Below are positions 1 through 5,426 of a DNA stretch of 5,426 nucleotides, in pieces (position 1 is the stretch's first letter; the number at the start of each line of letters is the position of its first letter). Below the pieces are notes generated by a model that saw only the letters and a list, made by a program, of their open reading frames with translations, was not told the DNA's origin and made no database searches. Source of the DNA: Anaerolineae bacterium (GTDB lineage Bacteria; Chloroflexota; Anaerolineae; B4-G1); the NCBI GenBank assembly GCA_030612185.1, contig JAUWOI010000333.1:1-5426 (forward strand), read 5' to 3'. The translations under genes and the position numbers were made by a program.

Positions 1-30
1 CTTGTCCCCCCCTGGGAGGGGGGGGGAAAG
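1..30. repeat. G/C-tract imperfect palindrome inside the DUF92 gene
   Basis: A run of seven C (6-12) and a run of nine G (18-26) flank the short spacer TGGGA. The outer bases CTT and AAG also pair, giving an imperfect hairpin with arms of about 13 nt and a tiny loop. It lies in frame in the DUF92 coding sequence and encodes SPPLPGGDK. It resembles small dispersed palindromes seen in some GC-rich genomes, but a second copy is not visible here. Homopolymer runs of this length are also prone to slippage and sequencing error. Confidence 0.55.
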
Positions 31-354
31 GCGAGAGAGCCCCGCCAGCAGAGCGGCCACACCCCCGTTGGCTAGCGCCTGGCCCAGGTCGCGCCGGTGC
101 CCCTTGTCGAACTTCTCCGCCAATTCCTGCTTGTCGCGGGCGTGATAGAAGGAGAGCACACTGGAGGAGACGAAGAAGGCAACGAGCAGGAAACCCCACT
201 CCCAGCCCCCCAGCCCAAATATGAGCGGGCCGGTGATGAGCGCGCCCACGACGCCGCTACCACTCAGCGCGCCACCCCTATAGCCGATCACACCGATGAC
301 GAGGGAGAGAGCAAGCCCGCCGACGAGTTCAAACAGGTTGAGTGAGTTGGACAT
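1..354 (-). CDS. DUF92 (TMEM19/VTE6-like) membrane protein, C-terminal part beyond window
   Basis: The first 118 residues of an integral membrane protein are visible; the gene continues past position 1. The N-terminus has a hydrophobic helix with the pattern ELVGGLALSLVIGVIGYRGG (residues 9-28), then GxGVVGALITGPLIFGLGGW, a helix ending FFVSSSVLSFY (60-70), and the basic stretch GHRRDLGQALANGGVAALLAG (85-105). This order (a 'gaLs.sG' loop, a 'FFvsSS' helix, then R-x-x-x-Q-x-L-A-N-G-G) matches the DUF92 family, which includes plant VTE6 phytyl-phosphate kinase and human TMEM19. The bacterial members have no settled function. The start at 354 lies 2 nt after the stop of the upstream gene (TAG-GA-ATG) with no spaced Shine-Dalgarno, so translation is probably coupled. 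After residue 105 the sequence becomes LSRLSPPLPGGDK, encoded by a C9/G7 palindrome. This does not look like the expected next membrane helix and may be a small inserted repeat. Family assignment is from motif recall; substrate unknown. Confidence 0.8.
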   Translation of the reverse strand, partial: MSNSLNLFELVGGLALSLVIGVIGYRGGALSGSGVVGALITGPLIFGLGGWEWGFLLVAFFVSSSVLSFYHARDKQELAEKFDKGHRRDLGQALANGGVAALLAGLSRLSPPLPGGDK

Positions 355-356
355 TC

Positions 357-1256
357 CTACAACTGCCCCAGAATCCCGATCGCCGCCGTCCACACCAGCA
401 CCTGGACGAGGACCGCCCCACCCCACAGCAGGTAGGCCGCCACCCGCTCGCGCCGGTACGCCAGCCAACCCAGCGCACCGTTGAGCAGTAGCACCAACAG
501 GCCGATGAGCGGGAGGATGAATATCTGGCCCCGGAGGCCCAGCCGGTCGGGGTTGCCCGCCGCGTCGAAGTGCAATGGCACCCTCCGGGGTAACGCGGGA
601 AACTGAAAGCACAGCAGGCCAATCAAGGCCAGGACCGCCAGAAGGCCAACCGCCAGCAATGCCATTCCCGCCCGATTCTGCCAGATGGGCCAGTCCAGGA
701 AGCCCGGCCGTCTGGAGGACTGCTCTACGACCTGGGTAGTACCCATCTGCAATCGTTTATGGAGTGCTTCGAGGAAGCCATCGCGGTCGGCAGGAGAGAT
801 GCCATAGGTGAGACCCGGGGTGACGACGTAGATTTGACGCCGAGGCGGGACGGTGGCGTAGAAGAGAGCCGGACCTGCACCGGGGACCTCGCCGTAGCCG
901 ACACAATGGCCTGGCCACATCCCTCCATAGAACTGGATGTGCCCCTCGACTTCGTCGCCCATAAGCACACGCTCAATCTGGCCGGTGGGGATGGTCTGCT
1001 CTGTCGGCCCCCAGTGGATAATCAGTGCGTTGCGGTCGAGAGAGTATCCCGAGCGGGCCAACCCGTACAGCCAGTAACCGATCAACCCCAGAAGGCCCGG
1101 GCTGACCAGCACGGCCAGCCCGATGATGAATGTCCCGATGCTGAGCGGTCGGGTGGCAGCCAGATGGATCAGGCCAACATCCACCAGAATGATAGCGGCC
1201 ATCAGGCCGATGCCGATGCTCAGACCTCGTATCGCTTTTGTCTTCCATTCCGTCAT
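357..1256 (-). CDS. Membrane-anchored bacterial PH-domain protein with DUF1648-like segment
   Basis: A protein of 299 residues with no catalytic motif. Two transmembrane helices come first (about 11-33 and 39-65), followed by a soluble region (about 68-168) starting YSLDRNALIIHWG and ending with SPADRDGFLEALHKRL. This resembles bacterial PH-like domains (bPH_5 type), with the family's W-P-G/G-Y-G and 'yat...r.iyVvTp' core. A third helix (about 193-215) leads into LPRRVPLHFDAAGNPDRLG, the 'P-x-H-F-(D/N)-A-x-G-x-P-D' signature typical of DUF1648, then two more helices to the C-terminus. Start choice: upstream in-frame ATGs at 1313 and 1286 fall on the promoter -35 and -10 elements, whereas the ATG at 1256 has GAGGAG 8 nt upstream, so 1256 is preferred. 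It is the first gene of a leftward pair with the DUF92 gene, 2 nt apart. The role is unknown; such proteins are usually annotated as PH-domain or DUF1648 membrane proteins. Confidence 0.8.
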   Translation of the reverse strand: MTEWKTKAIRGLSIGIGLMAAIILVDVGLIHLAATRPLSIGTFIIGLAVLVSPGLLGLIGYWLYGLARSGYSLDRNALIIHWGPTEQTIPTGQIERVLMGDEVEGHIQFYGGMWPGHCVGYGEVPGAGPALFYATVPPRRQIYVVTPGLTYGISPADRDGFLEALHKRLQMGTTQVVEQSSRRPGFLDWPIWQNRAGMALLAVGLLAVLALIGLLCFQFPALPRRVPLHFDAAGNPDRLGLRGQIFILPLIGLLVLLLNGALGWLAYRRERVAAYLLWGGAVLVQVLVWTAAIGILGQL

Positions 1257-1264
1257 ACGCCAAA

Positions 1265-1270
1265 CTCCTC
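1265..1270 (-). promoter_or_regulatory. Ribosome binding site (GAGGAG) for the PH-domain gene
   Basis: GAGGAG on the minus strand, 8 nt before the ATG at 1256. It decides this start over the two upstream in-frame ATGs. Confidence 0.8.
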
Positions 1271-1284
1271 GCTCAAACGCGGGC

Positions 1285-1313
1285 ATTATACCAGAGCGAG
1301 AGAGTGAAGGCAA
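1285..1313 (-). promoter_or_regulatory. Sigma70-type promoter of the leftward gene pair
   Basis: On the minus strand, TTGCCT (1313-1308) is followed by a 17-nt spacer and a perfect TATAAT (1290-1285). Transcription would start near 1278, leaving a leader of about 22 nt that contains GAGGAG and the ATG at 1256. The perfect -10, ideal spacing and fit with the ribosome binding site make this a strong prediction. Confidence 0.75.
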
Positions 1314-1416
1314 ATCGCGGTGCGGGGCTAAAATGGGAGAACGCAGGCGGCTTCGGCTTTGCGAGTACCCCCCGACGAAGTGACGGGTAGCACTCAGAGA
1401 GAATGTCAGGTGTCAC

Positions 1417-1445
1417 TTGCCAAAACGGAACGAAGGGCTTATAAT
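1417..1445 (+). promoter_or_regulatory. Sigma70-type promoter of the fur-feoAB operon
   Basis: TTGCCA (1417-1422), a 17-nt spacer, then a perfect TATAAT (1440-1445). The predicted start is near 1452, giving a leader of about 46 nt before the ATG at 1498. No other promoter of comparable quality was seen between the operon's genes, which overlap. Confidence 0.75.
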
Positions 1446-1459
1446 TGCTAGTATTGTTA
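1440..1459. promoter_or_regulatory. Possible operator dyad overlapping the operon -10
   Basis: An AT-rich imperfect dyad centred on CTAG at 1448-1451 covers the -10 box and start site; 12 of 20 positions are symmetric. The position suits repression by the Fur-type protein encoded just downstream. It does not match the classical Fur box well, so this is only a candidate. Confidence 0.25.
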
Positions 1460-1483
1460 GTGCAAAGCATTCGCAATAGGGAC

Positions 1484-1488
1484 AAGGA
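1484..1488 (+). promoter_or_regulatory. Ribosome binding site for the Fur-family gene
   Basis: AAGGA lies 9 nt before the ATG at 1498; a second purine run, AGGGGG, sits closer to the start. Both support the chosen start. Confidence 0.6.
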
Positions 1489-1497
1489 TAGGGGGAA

Positions 1498-1953
1498 ATG
1501 AGCGAGTCAAATGACCACTTGCGTGACGCCTTTCGAGCAGCCGGCCGGCGGTTGACCCGCCAACGGAGGCTCGTGCTGAGAGTGCTAGAGGAAAGCGACG
1601 GGCACCTGGAGGCCGAAAATGTTTATCTCCAGGCGAAGGCCCGCGATACCCACGTCAGCCTGGCGACGGTCTACCGTACACTGGCCGTTCTCAAGGAAAT
1701 GGGGCTAGTAGAGGAGCACCGTCTGGGCGAGGAGCACAGCCATTACGAATCGGTGCGAGACAGCCCGCACTATCATTTCACCTGCCTGGACTGCGGCAGG
1801 GTGATCGAGTTCGACACCCCCCTGGTAGCGCAGATCGAGCAGGAGTTAAGCGCGCGGGAGGGGGTCCGCGTGACCGGCGCCCATCTACACCTGAGCGGCT
1901 GCTGCGCACAATGTCAAACCAAAGCAGGAGGACAAAGCAACAATGAAAAATAA
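1498..1953 (+). CDS. fur: Fur-family metal-responsive transcriptional repressor
   Basis: A 151-residue protein, the usual Fur length. The N-terminal winged-helix DNA-binding domain spans about 1-85 and includes GRRLTRQRRLVLRVL (16-30) and the recognition-helix region VSLATVYRTLAVLKEMGLV (53-71). The C-terminal dimerisation and metal domain carries HYHFTCLDCGRVIEF (91-105) and GAHLHLSGCCAQC (127-139). Cys96/Cys99 and Cys136/Cys139 form the two CxxC pairs of the structural zinc site. His36, Glu84, His91, His93, Glu104 and His129 are candidates for the regulatory sites. As first gene of an operon with feoA and feoB, iron sensing is the likeliest specificity and autoregulation is probable. Zur, PerR or Mur specificity cannot be excluded from sequence alone. 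Its last 11 nt overlap the start of feoA. Confidence 0.92.
   Translation: MSESNDHLRDAFRAAGRRLTRQRRLVLRVLEESDGHLEAENVYLQAKARDTHVSLATVYRTLAVLKEMGLVEEHRLGEEHSHYESVRDSPHYHFTCLDCGRVIEFDTPLVAQIEQELSAREGVRVTGAHLHLSGCCAQCQTKAGGQSNNEK
1926..1932 (+). promoter_or_regulatory. Strong ribosome binding site for feoA inside the fur 3' end
   Basis: AGGAGGA lies 10 nt before the ATG at 1943, within the last codons of fur. It supports the first ATG over later in-frame ATGs at 1961 and 2003, which have weaker upstream sequences. Confidence 0.75.
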
Positions 1954-2224
1954 AGCGGAGATGCACGGGGCAGCCCAAGCGCCCGGATCAAAGAACAGAG
2001 TGATGCCCCTGAGCATCCTGCACCCCGGTGAGCGGGGAGTGGTGGCCGAGTTGCTCGGTGGACGCGGGGTACTGGGTCGCATGGCAGCCCTGGGCTTCAC
2101 GCCGGGGGCAGAGGTGACGATGCTGCAGAACTTCGGCCACGGCCCGCTCATCGTGCTTTTGCGCGACACACGCGTGGCTCTGGGGCGCGGCGAGGCCAGC
2201 AAAGTGAGCGTGATGCGCACATGA
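1943..2224 (+). CDS. feoA: FeoA, small SH3-like ferrous iron transport partner protein
   Basis: A 93-residue cytosolic protein. The FeoA domain spans about 21-93: MPLSILHPGERG (21-32), a central RMAALGFTPGAEV (46-58) and C-terminal strands GPLIVLLRDTRVALGRGEA (67-85) followed by KVSVM. These match the family pattern 'pLs.L.pGe.g.V', 'RL..LGf.pGa.V' and 'gPl.v...gt.vaLgr..A..i.V'. FeoA acts with the transporter FeoB in Fe(II) uptake, probably by binding its cytosolic part. The first 20 residues are a polar extension upstream of the domain; M21 would give a minimal FeoA but has a poorer ribosome binding site. The gene overlaps the end of fur by 11 nt and the start of feoB by 4 nt (ATGA). Confidence 0.93.
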   Translation: MKNKAEMHGAAQAPGSKNRVMPLSILHPGERGVVAELLGGRGVLGRMAALGFTPGAEVTMLQNFGHGPLIVLLRDTRVALGRGEASKVSVMRT

Positions 2225-4239
2225 CGAAAGGGAACACTATCACCATTGCCCTGGCAGGGCAACCCAACGTAGGCAAGTCCACGCTCTTCAACCTGCTCAC
2301 CGGCCTCAGCCAGCACGTGGGCAACTGGCCCGGCAAGACGGTCGAGCGGAAGGAGGGCACTTTTACGTATAACGGCCACACTTACCGGCTAGTGGACCTG
2401 CCTGGCACCTACAGTTTGACCGCCAATTCGGCCGAGGAGGTCATCGCCCGCGACTTCATCATCAAGGAGCGACCTGACGTGGTGGTCGTGGTGGTGGACG
2501 CGGCGGTCCTGGAGCGCAGCCTGTACCTGGTGGCGGAGTTGCTGCCACTGCCCGCGCCGGTCATCGTGGCGCTGAATATGATGGACGTAGCACAGCAGGA
2601 GGGCTTCCACATCGAGCCGGAGGTGCTGGAGGCGGCGCTGGGCGTCAAGGTAGTGCCTATGGTCGCCTCCAAGAACATCGGCGTGCACGAACTCGTGGAG
2701 ACGATTGACACAGTAGCGTGTGACGGCTACGTCTACACGCCCAAACGTCCCGATATCCGCGCCGACCACCGGGAGGTGCTGGCCCAGATCGAGATGCTAA
2801 TTGATGGCTGTGTGCCGGAGCCCTACCCGCAGGACTGGGTGGCACTGAAACTGCTGGAGGGGGATCGAGAAATCACACGTTTGATGCAGGAATGCCTGCA
2901 GGAGGAGCAATGGCAGCAGGTGCACGGTATCCTCCGCCAGCACGACGACGCGCTGATGGCTGTGGCCAGCGGGCGCTACGAGTGGATCGGACGAATGATC
3001 CGCGCCGCCGTGACCCGCCCCAAAGTCGGCCAGATCGGCCTGACCGAGCGGCTGGACCGCTGGGCCACCCACCCCTTCTGGGGGCTGGTGCTCCTGGCGG
3101 GCATCCTGGGCCTGACCTTCTGGCTGACTTACACCATCGCCGCACCTCTGCAGGAACTGCTCGACACCTATGTGATGGGCGGGCTGGCAGAACTGGCACA
3201 TACCCGGCTGGCCGGGGGACCCGCCTGGCTCTCCGACCTGATCGTGGATGGGGTCATCGGAGGCGTGGGAGGTGTGGTCACCTTCCTGCCTATTCTGGTC
3301 ATCTTCTTCGCCGTGATGGGTATGCTGGAGGACGTGGGGTACATGGCACGGGCGGCCTACGTGATGGACAGTTTTATGCACCTGATGGGATTGCACGGCA
3401 AATCGTTCCTGCCCCTCTTCCTGGGCTTCGGCTGCAATGTGCCGGCGGTGCTGGGCACTCGGGTGATTGAATCTCGCCGCGCGCGCCTGTTGACCATCTT
3501 GCTCGCCCCATTGATCCCCTGCACCGCGCGGATGGCGGTAGTGGCCTTCCTGGCCCCGGCCTTCTTCGGCTCTGCCGCCACGCTGGTCTCCTGGGGACTG
3601 ATCCTCGTGGCACTCGTGGTGCTGGCCCTCTCCGGTGTGCTCATCAACAAAACTATCTTCCAGGGACGGCGGGTGGCGTTCATCATGGAACTGCCTCTCT
3701 ACCACGTCCCAAACGGGCGCACCATCGGCCTGTTGGTCTGGCAGCGCAGTCTGGCTTTCCTCAAGAAAGCAGGTACGCTGATCCTCGTGGTCTCAGTGGT
3801 GGTGTGGATCCTGTCGGTGCTGCCAGGCGGGGAGATCGAGACCAGTTTTCTGGCCCAGATCGGCCGTCTGTTGGAGCCAGCAGGCCGGATGATGGGCTTC
3901 GACTGGCGGCTGATGGTGGCGCTCTTGACCGGTTTCATCGCTAAGGAGAACTCTATCGCCACGCTAGGTGTGCTGTTCGGTTCGACGGGGCTCACCCCAG
4001 GCGGCGCGGGCGAGGTGGCCGGGCTGGCGGGGACGTTGGCGGCTACCTTCCCCGCCGCCACGGCGCTGGCCTTCCTGGTGGTGCAGATGCTCTTCATCCC
4101 CTGCGTGGCGACGGTCGCCGTCGTCCGGCAGGAGACCGGTTCGTGGCGCTGGACACTCTTCAACGTGGGATTCCTGTTGCTAGTATCGTGGGCGGTGGGA
4201 GTCGGGGTCTTCTGGCTGGCACATCTGGTGGGGTTGTAA
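2221..4239 (+). CDS. feoB: FeoB, ferrous iron transporter with N-terminal G domain
   Basis: A 672-residue inner-membrane Fe(II) permease, at the shorter end of the usual range. The N-terminal G domain shows G1 GQPNVGKST (13-21), a G2 Thr40 in the GNWPGKTVE segment, G3 DLPG (59-62), G4 NMMD (119-122) and a G5-like SK at 150-151. A helical linker domain (about 165-265) follows, then the membrane part from about residue 285. There the conserved pore and gate elements are present: GYMARAAYVMD (373-383), LGFGCNVPAVLGTR (401-414, Cys405), LIPCTARM (431-438, Cys434), ELPLYHVP (490-497), GFIAKENSIATLG (571-583) and FIPCVAT (625-631, Cys628). The start is the ATGA overlap with feoA and the stop overlaps the next gene (TAATG), implying translational coupling. 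No FeoC gene is seen. Identification is secure; GTP-driven versus gated transport is debated for the family. Confidence 0.97.
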   Translation: MTKGNTITIALAGQPNVGKSTLFNLLTGLSQHVGNWPGKTVERKEGTFTYNGHTYRLVDLPGTYSLTANSAEEVIARDFIIKERPDVVVVVVDAAVLERSLYLVAELLPLPAPVIVALNMMDVAQQEGFHIEPEVLEAALGVKVVPMVASKNIGVHELVETIDTVACDGYVYTPKRPDIRADHREVLAQIEMLIDGCVPEPYPQDWVALKLLEGDREITRLMQECLQEEQWQQVHGILRQHDDALMAVASGRYEWIGRMIRAAVTRPKVGQIGLTERLDRWATHPFWGLVLLAGILGLTFWLTYTIAAPLQELLDTYVMGGLAELAHTRLAGGPAWLSDLIVDGVIGGVGGVVTFLPILVIFFAVMGMLEDVGYMARAAYVMDSFMHLMGLHGKSFLPLFLGFGCNVPAVLGTRVIESRRARLLTILLAPLIPCTARMAVVAFLAPAFFGSAATLVSWGLILVALVVLALSGVLINKTIFQGRRVAFIMELPLYHVPNGRTIGLLVWQRSLAFLKKAGTLILVVSVVVWILSVLPGGEIETSFLAQIGRLLEPAGRMMGFDWRLMVALLTGFIAKENSIATLGVLFGSTGLTPGGAGEVAGLAGTLAATFPAATALAFLVVQMLFIPCVATVAVVRQETGSWRWTLFNVGFLLLVSWAVGVGVFWLAHLVGL

Positions 4240-5426
4240 TGTCAAAACTGGAACGTTTTTTTGTCGTCGGACTGGTCGTGCTGGTCGTGCTGGCGGTAGC
4301 AATCGTCGTCATATTGCCACGGCTGGGACAACAACCCTCCCCAACTGAGCAACCCCTCGCGCCAGGCGAGACGGAGACGATGGCCGCGCGTGTGATCGAG
4401 GTGCTGGAGGAGGGCACCATCGAAATGGACGGGGGCGGTACGCTGCCCTACCAGCGATTGCTGCTGCGCGTCGAGGGCGGCTCGTTGGCTGGGCAGGAGG
4501 TGGAGGTCGAGGAGGGGACCGTCAACATCATCAGTCAAGATCGGCTGTTCCACATCGGCGACCGGGTTTACCTGGAGCGGGCAGTGGGGACAGATGGCGA
4601 CCGCTTCTACATCTCAGATTTCAAGCGTACCGAGCCACTGTTCTGGATCGTGGCGCTGTTTGTGAGCCTGGTAGTGCTGGTGGGACGGGGCAAGGGGCTG
4701 CGGTCGCTGGTGGGCACGCTTTTCAGCCTGGTGGTGATCTTCGCCTTCATCGTCCCTCAGATCATAGCCGGCCAAGACCCCGTGGTCGTGAGCATCGCTG
4801 GCTCCATCGTGTTGCTGGCCGTCTCCAACTACCTGATCTACGGTTGGAACCCCAGGGCGCATGCAGCGGTGGCCGGGATGGTGCTGAGCCTCGTGCTGAC
4901 CGGCGTGCTGGCCTGGCTGTTCGTGGGGTGGGCCCGCCTGACCGGACTGAGCGAGGAGGGGGGCTACCTGGTGCTAGAACTGGGGCCGGGCATCAACCTG
5001 CAAGGACTAGTACTGGGCGGGATCATCATCGGGGCAATGGGGGCGCTGGACGACGTCTGTGTGGCCCAGGTATCGGTGGTCTTCGAACTGCTCGACGCCA
5101 ACCCCGACCTGGAATGGGTAGACCTCTTCCGCCGCGCCTTCAACGTCGGACGGGACCACATCGCGGCGATGGTCAACACGCTTGTCCTGGCCTACACGGG
5201 GGCTTCGCTGCCCTTGCTGTTGGCCTTCACCCTCTACCAGGAACCGCTGTGGCGACGGATCAACCGCGAGCCCATCGCTGAGGAGATCGTGCGCACGCTG
5301 GTGGGGAGTATGGGACTGGTTCTGGCCGCGCCCATCACCAGCCTGATCGCCAGCCTGCTGGCCTGCTGGATTGTGCGGCGGGAGGAGGCAGGGAAGCAGG
5401 GGAGCAAGGGAGCAGAGGAGCAGAGG
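4239..5426 (+). CDS. YibE/F-like multi-pass membrane protein, 3' end beyond window
   Basis: An open frame of 396 codons with no stop before the window edge. The ATG shares its A with the feoB stop (TAATG), so translation is probably coupled. The layout is an N-terminal membrane anchor (about 7-27), a soluble extracytoplasmic region rich in beta-strand-like segments (about 45-130), then about seven further helices (near 131-149, 154-177, 182-202, 207-232, 254-275, 309-332, 353-378). YibE/F hallmarks are the segment LVLGGIIIGAMGALDDVCVA (257-276), then FNVGRDHIAAMVNTLVLAYT (301-320) leading into GASLPLLL, and a final APITSLIASLLA helix (364-375). The family domain therefore looks complete and only a charged tail (REEAGKQGSKGAEEQR) is cut. 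That tail is encoded by an 8-bp tandem repeat. The function of YibE/F proteins is not established; linkage to feoB suggests a role in iron transport or membrane homeostasis, which is inference. Confidence 0.85.
   Translation, partial: MSKLERFFVVGLVVLVVLAVAIVVILPRLGQQPSPTEQPLAPGETETMAARVIEVLEEGTIEMDGGGTLPYQRLLLRVEGGSLAGQEVEVEEGTVNIISQDRLFHIGDRVYLERAVGTDGDRFYISDFKRTEPLFWIVALFVSLVVLVGRGKGLRSLVGTLFSLVVIFAFIVPQIIAGQDPVVVSIAGSIVLLAVSNYLIYGWNPRAHAAVAGMVLSLVLTGVLAWLFVGWARLTGLSEEGGYLVLELGPGINLQGLVLGGIIIGAMGALDDVCVAQVSVVFELLDANPDLEWVDLFRRAFNVGRDHIAAMVNTLVLAYTGASLPLLLAFTLYQEPLWRRINREPIAEEIVRTLVGSMGLVLAAPITSLIASLLACWIVRREEAGKQGSKGAEEQR
5388..5426 (+). repeat. Octanucleotide tandem repeat at the 3' end of the YibE/F-like gene
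   Basis: Nearly five consecutive 8-bp units with consensus GCAGRGGA run to the window edge: GCAGGGAA (5388), GCAGGGGA (5396), GCAAGGGA (5404), GCAGAGGA (5412) and GCAGAGG (5420, cut). The unit length is not a multiple of three, so changes in copy number would shift the reading frame of the C-terminal tail. How far the repeat extends is unknown. Confidence 0.8.

Larger units (their letters stand above)
1257..1497. other. Divergent intergenic region
   Basis: This 241-bp stretch separates the two gene groups. It holds one promoter at each end. The middle part (about 1314-1416) shows no convincing gene, terminator or RNA. Short reading frames crossing it lack a ribosome binding site or run over promoter elements. 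Confidence 0.7.

Noticed and set aside
759..1307. Plus-strand open frame of 182 codons opposite the PH-domain gene
   Set aside because: Antisense to a well-supported membrane-protein gene with a good promoter and ribosome binding site; its product is polar and low in recognisable structure.
1351..1380. CTTCG/CGAAG inverted repeat in the intergenic region, considered as a terminator or riboswitch element
   Set aside because: Only five paired bases with a loop of about 20 nt and no following T-run on either strand; too weak to support a structure.
1273..1485. Minus-strand 70-codon frame across the intergenic region
   Set aside because: It runs through both promoters, has no convincing ribosome binding site and shows no family resemblance.
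2797..3705. Minus-strand open frame of 302 codons
   Set aside because: It lies antisense to the highly conserved membrane part of feoB, and its product is rich in His/Gln/Glu with no recognisable domain. This is a codon-bias shadow in GC-rich DNA.
4239..4260. T7 run just after feoB considered as part of a terminator
   Set aside because: It lies within the first codons of the next coupled gene and is not preceded by a stable hairpin.
4844..5281. Plus-strand 145-codon frame inside the YibE/F-like gene
   Set aside because: It is in another frame of a gene with clear membrane topology and family motifs, and its product is Arg/Gly-rich, as expected for a shadow.

Overview
The window is a GC-rich bacterial chromosome segment with two divergently transcribed gene groups separated by a 241-bp intergenic region (1257-1497). 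The rightward group is a compact ferrous-iron operon: a Fur-family metalloregulator, FeoA, FeoB and a YibE/F-like multi-pass membrane protein. The leftward group is a pair of membrane-protein genes: a bacterial PH-domain/DUF1648-like protein, followed by the N-terminal part of a DUF92 (TMEM19/VTE6-like) protein that runs off the left edge. I saw no RNA genes, CRISPR arrays, transposases or phage genes.

The organism cannot be fixed from the sequence alone. High GC, sigma70-type promoters, a fur-feoAB operon with a YibE/F gene, short purine-rich tandem repeats running into gene ends and a G/C-tract palindrome inside a gene would fit Chloroflexota (Anaerolineae or Chloroflexia-like). This is an inference of moderate to low confidence.

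Layout: 1-354 (-) DUF92 protein, 3' end missing; 357-1256 (-) PH-domain membrane protein; 1257-1497 divergent promoter region with two well-formed promoters (TTGCCT-N17-TATAAT leftward, TTGCCA-N17-TATAAT rightward); 1498-1953 fur; 1943-2224 feoA; 2221-4239 feoB; 4239-5426 YibE/F-like protein, open at the right edge and ending in an 8-bp tandem repeat.

The four rightward genes overlap serially (11 nt, 4 nt, then 1 nt as TAATG), so they are almost certainly co-transcribed and translationally coupled. In the expected scheme the Fur-type protein senses metal and represses its own promoter. FeoB is the Fe(II) transporter with a cytosolic G domain, and FeoA is its small SH3-like partner. The YibE/F-like protein has no established function; its tight coupling to feoB suggests an accessory role in iron transport or envelope metal homeostasis. 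The leftward pair has its own promoter and no evident functional link to iron.
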